64,000 bases of DNA from Sphingomonas natans (GTDB lineage Bacteria; Pseudomonadota; Alphaproteobacteria; Sphingomonadales; Sphingomonadaceae), in NCBI RefSeq assembly GCF_030546695.1, contig NZ_JAUOTP010000009.1, forward strand, positions 62,001 to 126,000, written 5' to 3'. Below, piece by piece: positions 8,810 to 17,168 of the stretch (positions are counted from its first letter, which is position 1; each line of letters starts with the position of its first letter). The position numbers were made by a program, and so were the translations under genes. Below the pieces are notes generated by a model, which saw nothing but the letters and a program-made list of their open reading frames with translations, was not told the origin of the DNA and ran no database searches.

Positions 8810-10453
8810 ATGGCGGACTGCAGCTCGACAATCGATCCGGACGTTTTGGCGGGGCAAATCGGCGATCTGCCCCGGGCGACCGATCGCGTGCGCCTGGTGG
8901 GGCTCGATCACGTTGCCCGGGTGCAGCAGGCGCGGGTGGGTGCCAGCGAGCGCCGGCTCGCGCTGGTGCAGGCGCGACGGCCTGACGAGAGCGAGGAGAT
9001 CGCACGAACGCAAACGGCTCTTGCCGTAGAGAAACTGGCGCAGAGCAGCTTCATGTTGGCGGTCGGGACGGCGGAGATCGACGCGCCCAAGCGCACGCCC
9101 GGCACCGCCGTGATTCATGGGCGGGTGATCGCAGCGGACGGCACGCCCTCCGCCGGGCTGGCGGTCGCGGCGGTCGACGCGAACGGGAGCGTCCGGCGCT
9201 ACACGTGTACGGACGCCAAGGGCTATTTCCTGATGAGCCTGCCACTGGGTGACCAGCGCGCGGCCGTTGTGTACCTCCAGGTGTCGGACTCGAACCAAGC
9301 TGTTCTCTACCGCGGAGAAGAGGCGATCGCCCTTGTCGATCAGGGTGTCAGCTACCGCGTCATCCAAATCGGCGCCGTCCGCCGGGATCCTTGTCCGCAG
9401 CCACCAGAGCGCGCGGTTATGCCCGACCTTTTGGGCCGGCCGGAAGCGTCGGCCGTGGGCGTGCTCGGCCGGCTCGGCTTGAAAGTCGGCCAGCGCCTTA
9501 CGCAGCGCGATCCCGAGGGCGCCGGACTGGTCGTTTCGCAGACCCCCGCGGCCGGCGAGCCCATCGACGCAAACACCAGCGTCACATTCGTCATTGGCAC
9601 GGCCGACCCCGCCGACACGACGGCGGTGCCGGACGTTGTCGGCCTGGCCCGCGACGAAGCGGAAGCGAAACTGAAGGAAGCCGGCCTGGTGGTGGGCGAG
9701 ATCTTGCCCCGCCCCGGCGACAAGGCGGGCGGGGTCCTGTCTCAGGACCCAGTTGCCGGAGTTCGCGTAGCGCCGGGCACCGCGGTATCGCTGGTCGTCG
9801 CTGTGCAGGCGCCCGACGATCGGGTCGCGGTGCCCGACCTCGTCGGCCAGAAGCTGGAAGCGGCCGACCGTTTGCTCGCAGATGCGGACCTCGTGCGCGG
9901 CGAGGTCGAGCTTCGCGAGGACGATCGGGCCGGGCTGGTCCTGGATCAGAAGCCGCCTGCGAAAGCACCGGTGGCAAAAGGCTCGGCCGTCGACGTCGTG
10001 GTTGGCCGGCGATCCGACATTGAGCGGACGACGGTCCCCGACCTCGTCGGCTCCACGCTGGGCGAGGCGAAGGCCATCCTAGAGAAGTCCCGACTCCAGC
10101 TCGGCGAGGTCACCGGCCCCGCCAACGGGCGGGTGGTCGAGCACAAGCCCGCTGCCGGCAGCACGGCGCCGGTCGGTTCGGCGGTTGCGGTGACTCTGGC
10201 GCTTGTCAACCGCAGCGGTGGCTTCGGCGCAAAGTTCGCAACGGCGGTAACCGAGGATCTTGGCTTCGCGAAGCTCGGCCTCGACGAGAAGACGGTTCGC
10301 GCCAGGCTCGTCGCCGCGGCCGGCAGCCCTGATACCGCGCAAAATCTTGCCACGCTGCCCGACACCGAGCTGCAGACCATGTTTGAGATCAAAAACCGTA
10401 AGCAGGCGCGCGATTTTCAGCGTATGCTGAAAGCCGGTCTGAAGCAGCTCTAG
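8810..10453 (+). CDS. Injection-system protein with four PASTA repeats
   Basis: A 547-residue protein with an ATG after GAGAGAG. Layout: a helical N-terminus (1-95); a carboxypeptidase-regulatory-like beta domain at ~98-190 (HGRVIAADGTPSAGLAVAA, DAKGYFLMSLP); four PASTA repeats starting at about residues 203, 271, 341 and 409, each beginning MPDLLG, VPDVVG, VPDLVG or VPDLVG and carrying the QxPAAG/DPVAG turn; and a helical C-terminal domain of ~70 residues. PASTA repeats usually sit outside membranes on PknB kinases and high-molecular-weight PBPs, where some bind peptidoglycan fragments. Here there is no signal peptide and no membrane segment, and the gene sits between tail-tip and effector genes. 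An envelope-binding or adaptor role in the particle is inferred. Confidence 0.8.
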   Translation: MADCSSTIDPDVLAGQIGDLPRATDRVRLVGLDHVARVQQARVGASERRLALVQARRPDESEEIARTQTALAVEKLAQSSFMLAVGTAEIDAPKRTPGTAVIHGRVIAADGTPSAGLAVAAVDANGSVRRYTCTDAKGYFLMSLPLGDQRAAVVYLQVSDSNQAVLYRGEEAIALVDQGVSYRVIQIGAVRRDPCPQPPERAVMPDLLGRPEASAVGVLGRLGLKVGQRLTQRDPEGAGLVVSQTPAAGEPIDANTSVTFVIGTADPADTTAVPDVVGLARDEAEAKLKEAGLVVGEILPRPGDKAGGVLSQDPVAGVRVAPGTAVSLVVAVQAPDDRVAVPDLVGQKLEAADRLLADADLVRGEVELREDDRAGLVLDQKPPAKAPVAKGSAVDVVVGRRSDIERTTVPDLVGSTLGEAKAILEKSRLQLGEVTGPANGRVVEHKPAAGSTAPVGSAVAVTLALVNRSGGFGAKFATAVTEDLGFAKLGLDEKTVRARLVAAAGSPDTAQNLATLPDTELQTMFEIKNRKQARDFQRMLKAGLKQL

Positions 10454-10469
10454 CGGAAGGAGCACAGCC

Positions 10470-11789
10470 ATGGCGACCACCGTACCGCAAATGGCGGCTC
10501 CTCGGCACCGCCCGACCCCCACGCGACCGCCACAGCGTCGGTCGTCGACCACGTCTCACGACTTGGCAATTGCGCATCCCTTCGGACGTACGACGTCGAC
10601 CAAGCTCCATCGCCGCTCCGATGGGAACACGTCCGCCCGTGAAACTCCGTCGTCGTTGGTACGCGATGTGCTCGGCACGCCCGGGCAGGCGCTGGGCGAA
10701 GCGACCCGCGCTTTTTTCGAACCGCGGTTCGGCCAAGACTTGGGCGAGGTGCGGATCCACACGGACAATATGGCATTTGAGTCGGCACGCGCGGTCAATG
10801 CGCTCGCCTATACGGTCGGCAACGACATCGTGTTCGGTCAGGCGCAATACTCGCCAAATACCATGGCCGGTCAGCGGCTGCTCGCGCACGAGCTCGCCCA
10901 TACGGTGCAGCAACGGGGCGCAGCCATGCCGGCGACCGGCGATCTCGCCATTGCGGCTCCCGACGACGTCCATGAACGGCAGGCGGAGCAGGTCGCTGAT
11001 ATCGTGATGGCCGCCAATGACGGCGAGGCCACGGAGCTTCCTATGGCGGCGCTGGAAACAAGCCCGCTGCAGGTTGCGCGGGTCCAGCGTGTCGTCTCGT
11101 TCACAACGACGCCCGGCACCTTCAATACGAATGCCATGGTCGTGAATGAGGATGCTGCAGGCTTCGTCCTGGGTTCACCCGCACCGACGTTTCAGTGGAC
11201 GCCCAACGCGACGATACATGGCGCTCCCACCGACGTATTCTCGGATTGGGAGGTCGCGCATCATCAGGTCGGAAAGGTGTTCCAATATGATATCTTCTGG
11301 GGCACCGGAGCCAACCGGACGCACCGCCGGCTGAGGATCAATGGCGGCCTGCCAATGCGCGACGCGACGGCGGCTGCGAATACTTGGTACCACGATCCCT
11401 TTGCCCAAGGCTTTGCCGCCAATGGCGATGTTGGGTCGCCGGTGATCAGGGACACCCCGTCCTCCGGACGAATTCCATGGACGAACCCGGTTGCCGGGCG
11501 AGTCGGGACGCGAGGCTGGTTCAGCTTCTCCGTCGGCTTTGTGTCGACGCTGAGCGCCAGCCATATCCCTGACGGGACAAATGAGGCTGCGTTCCGCCAC
11601 CTCAACCATGTCCACTGGAATTCGTCGGTAACCGGCACGTTCGACACGACAGCTGCTGTGGGCGGCCGTGTCACATTGAACGGGGGAGCAGTAAATCGCA
11701 GCCGCTCCATCCCGGGCTTCGATGTGGACAACCGCCCGATGCACGGCGGCGCAATCATAAACAACAGCTTCCAGACAACCGATACCTGA
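10470..11789 (+). CDS. DUF4157 (eCIS core domain) protein with unknown C-terminal domain
   Basis: A 439-residue protein. A low-complexity Pro/Arg/Ser/Thr N-terminus (1-60) precedes a DUF4157 domain (~62-148) with FFEPRFGQDLGEVRIHTD and the metalloprotease-like HELAHTVQQ (H140, E141, H144). DUF4157 is strongly tied to extracellular contractile injection systems, where it marks cargo or loading proteins. Residues ~190-439 match nothing I recognise; they are rich in Trp, His and beta-prone stretches (VFSDWEVAHHQVGKVFQYDI, HLNHVHWNSS). This part is the candidate effector. A small gene follows 13 bases downstream and may be its partner. No signal peptide, as expected for cargo packed in the cytoplasm. 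Confidence 0.82.
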   Translation: MATTVPQMAAPRHRPTPTRPPQRRSSTTSHDLAIAHPFGRTTSTKLHRRSDGNTSARETPSSLVRDVLGTPGQALGEATRAFFEPRFGQDLGEVRIHTDNMAFESARAVNALAYTVGNDIVFGQAQYSPNTMAGQRLLAHELAHTVQQRGAAMPATGDLAIAAPDDVHERQAEQVADIVMAANDGEATELPMAALETSPLQVARVQRVVSFTTTPGTFNTNAMVVNEDAAGFVLGSPAPTFQWTPNATIHGAPTDVFSDWEVAHHQVGKVFQYDIFWGTGANRTHRRLRINGGLPMRDATAAANTWYHDPFAQGFAANGDVGSPVIRDTPSSGRIPWTNPVAGRVGTRGWFSFSVGFVSTLSASHIPDGTNEAAFRHLNHVHWNSSVTGTFDTTAAVGGRVTLNGGAVNRSRSIPGFDVDNRPMHGGAIINNSFQTTDT

Positions 11790-11802
11790 GGCTCGCTGTT
11801 CG

Positions 11803-12231
11803 TTGAATATCCTACCGGTCTTTGACGATCCGAAACTTGATGCGGCGCCGCGCATCGTCGTGGTCGAGGACGATGACGGCGGGACGCTCGCGCTCTTCCG
11901 CGACGCCGCCGCAAACTCTGCGCCATGCCGTACCGGACGACCGACCACGGCGATCATCCGCACGGACAGCCTCAACAGCCTAGACCAGGTCGCCGTTGCG
12001 ACCGTGGAGCGGCTGCCAGGCCTTACACGCATCGCACTGGACATCCGGCGGCATGTCGGCCCGATCGCCGCAAACGTCCCGTGGTTTGCATTGATCCGCA
12101 TCCCGATCGGCCTACCGTCGACCGGCCTCAACGAGATTGTGCTAAGCGAGATCGTGACCGAAATCGGGGACAAAGCGGGCGCGCAATCGCCGACAACATG
12201 CGAGCAACACCTGAGCTTCCACTGCGATTGA
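11803..12231 (+). CDS. Hypothetical protein, partner of the DUF4157 protein
   Basis: A 142-residue protein starting at TTG, 13 bases after the DUF4157 gene; TGAGG at the preceding stop can serve as ribosome binding site. The sequence is acidic at the start (PRIVVVEDDDGGTLALF) and contains no recognised domain, signal peptide or membrane helix. Its position, directly after a candidate effector and last in the operon, suggests an immunity, chaperone or accessory protein, but this is inference only. The stop lies 9 bases from the end of the convergent regulator gene. Confidence 0.55.
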   Translation: MNILPVFDDPKLDAAPRIVVVEDDDGGTLALFRDAAANSAPCRTGRPTTAIIRTDSLNSLDQVAVATVERLPGLTRIALDIRRHVGPIAANVPWFALIRIPIGLPSTGLNEIVLSEIVTEIGDKAGAQSPTTCEQHLSFHCD

Positions 12232-12240
12232 GCAACAGCG

Positions 12241-13263
12241 CTACGCGTCCGACATACCCCCTTCGCCCTGATATTCCCGCCGGTTGATTCCATGTTTCTG
12301 CAGCAATCGTGCCAGCGTCCGGCGCTCCTTGTGCGCGACCCGACTGGCGGCCGAGATGTTGCCTCGGGTCATCGCCATCAGCCGGCTCAAATAGTCATGC
12401 TCGAAATCGGCGATTGCGCGCACCTTGGCGGCGGCGAACACGTCGCAGCCGTTCGCTACCGTGCGCAGCCGCGCCGGTGCTGCAGTGGGTTCCAGCTCGA
12501 GCTCCGCGCAGCCGATCTCTGGTCCTGGTGAGAGCACGAATGCGCGATGCAGCCGATTCTCCAGTTCACGTACATTGCCGGGCCAGTCATGCGCTTCGAG
12601 CGTGTCCAGCGCCTGCGGGTCCAGCCGCTTAGCGCCGCCGTATCGTTGCTGGAGCCGTTGTAGGAAATGATCCGCCAGCAGGGGCACGTCGTCCCGCCGT
12701 TCGCGCAGCGGCGGAAGGTGGAGCATCAGCACGCCAAGTCGATAGAACAGATCCTCGCGGAAGCTGCGATCTTTCACCTTGGTAGCGAGGCGCGCGTTGC
12801 TCGCGGCGACGATGCGCACGTCGCCGATCTTCACCACGCCGCCGCCCAGCGGGCGATATTCTTGGTCCTGCAGGAAGCGCAGCAATACTGCCTGCGCTGG
12901 CAACGGCAACATGTCGACCTCGTCGAACAAGATGGTCCCGCCGCCAGCCTGCTCCACCAATCCCGCTTGACGCACCTCCGCGCCGGTGAAGGCGCCGCGG
13001 TGGTGCCCGAAAAGCTCGTTGACGATAAGCTGCTCGGGCAGGGCCGCGCAATTGATCGGCACGAACGGCTCGCCGCGCCGGCGCGACTGATAGTGCAGTG
13101 CTCGCGCGGCCAGCTCCTTGCCGGTGCCGGTTTCCCCGTCAATGAGTACCGGGGCGTCGCAGGTACTGAACGCCTCAAGCTTGGCGAGAACGGCGCGGAT
13201 CGCGTCACTTGCGCCGACCAGCCCGGACCTCGCCCCGGCGGTTACGGTCTTCAGAGCAGCCAC
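12241..13263 (-). CDS. Sigma-54-dependent activator (PspF-like, no receiver domain)
   Basis: The GTG start is chosen because GAGGGA lies 6 bases upstream (13270-13275); an ATG 65 codons further out gives an unrelated N-terminus. The 340-residue product is an AAA+ activator of RNA polymerase-sigma54. Walker A GETGTGKE is at ~43-50, the sigma54-contacting GAFTGA loop at ~90-95, Walker B ILFDEVD at ~111-117, the arginine-finger region SFREDLFYRLGV and WPGNVRELEN follow, and a Fis-type HTH sits near the end (GNISAASRVAHKERRTLARL). There is no receiver, GAF or PAS domain ahead of the ATPase, so activity must be controlled by another protein or by level. It points tail-to-tail at the injection-system operon, which it plausibly activates. 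Confidence 0.88.
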   Translation of the reverse strand: MAALKTVTAGARSGLVGASDAIRAVLAKLEAFSTCDAPVLIDGETGTGKELAARALHYQSRRRGEPFVPINCAALPEQLIVNELFGHHRGAFTGAEVRQAGLVEQAGGGTILFDEVDMLPLPAQAVLLRFLQDQEYRPLGGGVVKIGDVRIVAASNARLATKVKDRSFREDLFYRLGVLMLHLPPLRERRDDVPLLADHFLQRLQQRYGGAKRLDPQALDTLEAHDWPGNVRELENRLHRAFVLSPGPEIGCAELELEPTAAPARLRTVANGCDVFAAAKVRAIADFEHDYLSRLMAMTRGNISAASRVAHKERRTLARLLQKHGINRREYQGEGGMSDA

Positions 13264-13624
13264 GTCGCTTCCCTCATCCCCAATCAAGCGCGATACCCCA
13301 GCCCGAACAGGCCGCTGGCCGCTTTGCGCACGCGAGCGGCGAGAGAATCGGCGACGCTGAACGTCGACGGGGCTACGCACACAATCAATCCGTCTTAACA
13401 AGAATGCGTGCCCGCCGCTACACGCAGCTTGGCAATCAGAACTGAAGAACCGCGACATTTGGTGCGCTGGCGTCGGAAGTTCGTTGCTTGGTGGTAATGA
13501 CGACTGCCTATTAGCTGTTGTTCGACAGATGCGCGTCCAACCCGGACCAAGTTAGCCGCGTTACGATTTCCTGGCGGGCAAGAGTCCCTGTAATGCTTGA
13601 TGTTTCGAAGCTCGCGCAATCCGG
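13264..13624. other. Intergenic region between the activator and a small + strand gene
   Basis: No convincing gene is seen here. The activator frame remains open to 13458, but that extension has poor protein character (Arg/Ser/Cys-rich) and no ribosome binding site. The region must hold the promoter of the activator; no clear -35/-10 or -24/-12 pair could be picked by eye. Confidence 0.4.
13270..13275 (-). promoter_or_regulatory. Ribosome binding site fixing the activator start
   Basis: GAGGGA on the minus strand, 6 bases before a GTG. It supports the shorter reading of the sigma-54 activator. Confidence 0.6.
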
Positions 13625-13927
13625 ATGGCGCGCCAAGGCACTGGCCCGGATCATAACGAAACGATATTCGTTGAAGCTGTGCGCATCCCGGCGTCCGACC
13701 GCGGAGCGCCGGAGATGGAAATGGACGGATCTACATATCGCATCGCCCGCGGTCTGGATGGGCAGTGGCTCATCAGCGTGCATGGCGCGATTATGCGGTT
13801 CAGCAACGTCGATGACGCAATCCGTTGCGCGTCGCTGGCAGCGAAAACCGAACTTCTATGCGGCAAGCGACCTGTTCTCGCCATCCAGCAAAACGACGGC
13901 ACATTTCGCACAGAATCGCCGGCCTAG
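13625..13927 (+). CDS. Small hypothetical protein
   Basis: A 100-residue frame with reasonable coding character, especially from the internal ATG at 13712: MDGSTYRIARGLDGQWLIS followed by FSNVDDAIRCASLAA. The strand-turn-strand then helix pattern resembles small DUF2188-like proteins, but I cannot assign it. No signal peptide. No clear ribosome binding site at either start; the true start could be 13712 or 13718. It stands alone between two intergenic stretches. Confidence 0.45.
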   Translation: MARQGTGPDHNETIFVEAVRIPASDRGAPEMEMDGSTYRIARGLDGQWLISVHGAIMRFSNVDDAIRCASLAAKTELLCGKRPVLAIQQNDGTFRTESPA

Positions 13928-14219
13928 ATTTTGACTGTCGTGCAGTCCGGGCCCCCGGCCTTACGCATAAGCGGTGATCGAAACTATTTGGCGGCCGCTA
14001 TACCGCGACCTTTTATCTGACACCGCTGCTTATCTGACGTTGCCGCGGGCCATCACGTTTCAGTGATCCTGGATTGCGGGTGATCGGCAGGACTGCAATT
14101 ATGCTACTAGCTCGCGGCTTTGAGGCAAGGCAAGGAGTATATCGATCAAGGCATTCGAGGGCGGCGCCAATACGCAGAGTATGGCGCCGCGCGCGGCCGA
14201 TGCAGGAGCGCATACGTTG

Positions 14220-14876
14220 TTATGTTCCACGATTTAGCCTCACCGACATAGACATAAAACTCGATTGCCTATTCAACGCAGAATTTACGTACTCAATGGT
14301 TTCCGTATCAGGCTCGAACCGGCGTCCCTCTGTCGCGATCTCACTAGAAGACGATTTGGTCTTGTAAAATAATCTAACCGAGTAAGGGCGTGTGCCGAAC
14401 AGTATCCGCCTTCTCGGAACAGAAGCCATTCGGAACGCGATGTCTCTTCGCAGATTCTCGCCACCCTTGATTAGGTCCGGCGCCGAATCCGCGTATAAAT
14501 CCGTTCCTCCTCCGGAATAGGTATAATAGCGGTACGCCGGCAGTTCATATGTCTGCTTAGTCTCGATATCCGTTATCACCGCTCGTGCATCCAATATCAC
14601 GCCGGATTTTGCGCTTTTGTTCCACATTAAGACGGGTAGCAAGATCCCTGGACGACCAGAGCGTCATAACGCAATGGCGGCCGTATTTCCGAGTTGAACG
14701 TCTAGGTTTGCCGGGCTAAAAGACGCAAACCAAGTATTAAAGATCGTTCCCACCAAGGCGAGCGAAGATACAATTGCGGAGTAGATAGCCACGTTAGATG
14801 GCTTTTTGTCGATATTTATTCCTGGCACTGAAGCCGAAGTGGTGGGATTATCCTTTGAAGCGCCAGCGTCTGTCAT
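14220..14876 (-). pseudogene. Membrane-anchored hypothetical protein interrupted by an in-frame TGA
   Basis: Two stretches lie in the same frame, separated by a single TGA (14664-14666). The first, from an ATG with AGGGAG about 8 bases upstream, has ~70 residues with one membrane segment (VAIYSAIVSSLALVGTIF) ending PANLDVQLGNTAAIAL. After the stop and seven more sense codons the frame runs on for ~140 residues (LPVLMWNKSAKSGVILDARA, ETKQTYELPAYRYYTY). Read through, it gives one plausible ~218-residue protein with a short cytoplasmic tail, one membrane helix and an extracytoplasmic beta domain. Base composition is clearly less GC-rich than neighbouring genes, which suggests acquired DNA. It is a nonsense pseudogene, or less likely a recoded UGA. 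Confidence 0.6.
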
Positions 14877-14897
14877 GGCAAACTCCCTGTGCAGCAT

Positions 14898-15393
14898 AAC
14901 TATAAAATCAAAGGGGGCCTTCGATAGCAGTTTGAGAATTATGTAAATTCAGCGCGTTTCGAGGGCAACGGCAACACCGGACGTCTGTGTAAACACGGTG
15001 TGGCGTGCGGATGCTGGCCACTCACGGTTCTTCTCAACAGCGTTGGGCCGGACGAATGACAGGCGACGCGGCGCTGTCGCCGGGCGAGTCTGCGAGCCGA
15101 ATGGGGTGGTCTTCCATGCTGAAGGCGAAAGCCCAGCGCGCCCTAGGCCGCGCGAGGCACGGACTGTCCAACCGCATCTCGGCGAAACTATAGTCTGAGA
15201 TGCGGCCGCTTCCGTGTCACTTTCAGTCTACTTCCTTATGGTGAGGCGATGGCGGCGATTAGAGCAAACCACTCTGCAATCCCACTGTTGACTCGCCAAC
15301 TGAGCCTGCTTGAGGTAAAACCTGATTACGCCTTTTGGGGCATTGGGGCAAAGGTTTTGGAACCGCTATAGGCTGACGAAAAGGGGACGTTTC
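14898..15393. other. Intergenic, no supported gene
   Basis: About 500 bases ahead of the coupled operon. A 62-codon + strand frame starting GTG at 15005 has GC-rich third positions but no ribosome binding site and no recognisable content. The promoter of the downstream operon should lie in the last ~200 bases. Confidence 0.4.
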
Positions 15394-15735
15394 ATGGCTG
15401 ACGAGGTGCGCGATCAATCCGAAACCCTGCTGGCTCGGATCGGGAACACGCTCGACCAGCTTTTGACACTTGAGGTCTCCACGGTAATAGCGCCAATGAC
15501 TGTCGGGGTCGACGGAAATGAATGGTCGATCGACCCGAAGACGGGGGAAGCCGCCGAAGCCGTCAGCACAGTTATCCGGCTTGACCAGGGCGACATTCGC
15601 AACGCGCTCTCGGCAGGCGCTATCGACAATGAGAAGCTGATGAAGCTTCACAATGATCAGGTGACTCTAAGCCGGCAAATTGTGGCCGACAATCTGAAGG
15701 CCGTGATCGACCTGGCGCGCAGCCTGGCTCGGTGA
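15394..15735 (+). CDS. Hypothetical protein, first gene of the candidate lysis/release operon
   Basis: A 113-residue protein. The ATG is chosen for AAGGGGA about 6 bases upstream. It is acidic and largely helical (ETLLARIGNTLDQLLTLEVS, LHNDQVTLSRQIVADNLKAV) with a predicted beta insertion (MTVGVDGNEWSIDPKTGE). No domain, signal peptide or membrane segment is recognised. It is the first of seven co-directional genes with gaps or overlaps of a few bases, six bases before the next start, so it is likely co-translated with a 307-residue unknown. Confidence 0.65.
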   Translation: MADEVRDQSETLLARIGNTLDQLLTLEVSTVIAPMTVGVDGNEWSIDPKTGEAAEAVSTVIRLDQGDIRNALSAGAIDNEKLMKLHNDQVTLSRQIVADNLKAVIDLARSLAR

Positions 15736-15741
15736 TGCCTC

Positions 15742-16665
15742 ATGCCCGACTTCGGCCCCCTCGCGCGCAACCTCCTCACGTTGGAGATCAACACCGTCGA
15801 AAAGGACGGGATGTCGGGCCAGAAAATGCCCTCCGGGCCACAGGCGTTAGTGGAAACGGCTGAAACGTACTGGGATTTTCTGTGCCGTGAGGTCAACAGG
15901 TTCGGCACGCAGGGAGAGCCGCTGGAGCCGTGGCTGCGCGTGATCTCCATGTCGTTCGACTGGGGCGCGGAGCCATTCCCGCCACCGACAGACGATTCCT
16001 CTCAGGCGACCGAGGCGCGCGCCGAACTCGCAACGCGAAGCGGCAAGCCGCTTGAGCAACGGGATGGTAAACGCGTGTGGAAAGACGGTTTTTTGCGGGA
16101 TGCGCCTGACACCGTAACAGCAGCGGTGCTCGACGACTTACGCCAGATCGCATTCTGGTCGGTCGAGATGCGGTCCCGAATTCTCAACCTCGCCGACACC
16201 CGGAGCGACCTGTTCAGTCATTTGCAGGGGCGCGTCCACCAGCTCCTTCCTGATGCAAGCTGGGGCGGAACCATCCGTGGCATTGCCCGCGGATTTCGTC
16301 CGCAGGACCGGGCAATTTTTCATCGCATCCGCCGCAACTGCGACCAGTTGAAGGCAATATTCGACGGCGGTCCGGCGGAAATCACCCGTCACAGTCCTGA
16401 TGAAGTTGTGAGATCGGCGGAGCTCGTGCCGCTGCGAAAGGCTTGGGACATCGGCACCGAGGTCATCCTGATGCAAACGGTAATCCAGATTGACGGTGAC
16501 GTGGTCAGCCGCTTCCAATCCGGCCTGGAGGGCGGCGAGCGCGCGCAACTCCAGACGCTGCACGCAAGCGCCGTCGACATCTCGTTCAAATATTGGGGCT
16601 GGCTTGTAGATGCGCTTAGCAAAATCGCGGGCCAAGCCGTCTCCTCATTGTTGCGGTCGACATGA
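15742..16665 (+). CDS. Hypothetical protein, second gene of the candidate lysis/release operon
   Basis: A 307-residue soluble protein with no recognised domain. It is mostly helical with a conserved-looking core (AETYWDFLCREVNRFG, VLDDLRQIAFWSVEMRSRIL, ISFKYWGWLVDALSKIAG). The last helix is amphipathic. The stop overlaps the next start by four bases (ATGA), so translation is coupled to the small membrane protein that follows. Function unknown; context is a cell-wall-active operon. Confidence 0.65.
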   Translation: MPDFGPLARNLLTLEINTVEKDGMSGQKMPSGPQALVETAETYWDFLCREVNRFGTQGEPLEPWLRVISMSFDWGAEPFPPPTDDSSQATEARAELATRSGKPLEQRDGKRVWKDGFLRDAPDTVTAAVLDDLRQIAFWSVEMRSRILNLADTRSDLFSHLQGRVHQLLPDASWGGTIRGIARGFRPQDRAIFHRIRRNCDQLKAIFDGGPAEITRHSPDEVVRSAELVPLRKAWDIGTEVILMQTVIQIDGDVVSRFQSGLEGGERAQLQTLHASAVDISFKYWGWLVDALSKIAGQAVSSLLRST

Positions 16666-17168
16666 CCGCGTCGGCCCCGGCAGTGTCATTCGGCGAGATA
16701 ATCGCCTTTTGGCGAATGGGAGGGATGCGCTTGGTCGAGCCGCTCGCCACGCGGGGAAAGACGGCGCGAGGCTTGGCGATCCTCGTCCAACCGGATGGCG
16801 ACATGGTGCTGAGCGTCCCCAGCGACTTCGGGGCGGATGACGGCGATCTGGCAGCTGGCAGGGCGCTGATCTGCCGCGCAGGCGAGTCCGTACGCCGGAT
16901 CGGGGCCGATGGTTATGGCAGGCTTTCCTGCCGCGTTGCGAGGCTAATCGACCTTGGCTTGGGCGGCCTGGTCGTTGCGGGATGGACGGCAGGGGGACTG
17001 CACGCCGCGCCGCTTGCCTGGAGCGCGGCGGCCACCGTCATCGCCGGCGGCGGCCGCTGGGTCGTGCGCAGGAGCCTTCCGCCCTTCGCCGAGCGCGTGG
17101 CGGTGAGCGTGGTTCGCAGTCGCATAGGCTGGAGTCGTCAACGGGCAGGAGGTGAAGATGAGCAGTAA
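16662..17168 (+). CDS. Small membrane protein, possible holin-like
   Basis: A 168-residue protein. The soluble N-terminus (~1-90, with VEPLATRGKTARGLAILVQP and DGDMVLSVPSDFG) is followed by two closely spaced hydrophobic stretches at about 94-131 (LIDLGLGGLVVAGWTAGGLH, APLAWSAAATVIAGGG) and a basic, charged tail. It overlaps the preceding gene by four bases and the hydrolase gene by eleven. Directly ahead of an endolysin-like gene lacking a signal peptide, a pore-forming (holin-like) role is possible but not shown by sequence similarity. Confidence 0.6.
   Translation: MTASAPAVSFGEIIAFWRMGGMRLVEPLATRGKTARGLAILVQPDGDMVLSVPSDFGADDGDLAAGRALICRAGESVRRIGADGYGRLSCRVARLIDLGLGGLVVAGWTAGGLHAAPLAWSAAATVIAGGGRWVVRRSLPPFAERVAVSVVRSRIGWSRQRAGGEDEQ
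17147..17152 (+). promoter_or_regulatory. Strong ribosome binding site of the hydrolase gene
   Basis: AGGAGG, 5 bases before ATG 17158. It rules out the GTG two codons earlier and indicates strong translation from inside the preceding gene. Confidence 0.7.

Noticed and set aside
7364-9367. 667-codon open frame on the minus strand
   Set aside because: It is the antisense of the DUF6519 and PASTA genes, whose + strand products have clear domains. The frame is Arg/Ala/Asp-rich with no motif; high GC keeps it open.
11175-12293. 372-codon minus-strand frame
   Set aside because: Antisense to the DUF4157 gene and its partner. Ser/Arg-rich content and no recognisable fold.
13264-13458. 65-residue N-terminal extension of the sigma-54 activator
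   Set aside because: No ribosome binding site at its ATG, poor protein character, and a well-placed GAGGGA ahead of the GTG at 13263.
15005-15193. 62-codon + strand frame with GC-rich third positions
   Set aside because: GTG start without a ribosome binding site, no recognised content. Left as intergenic.
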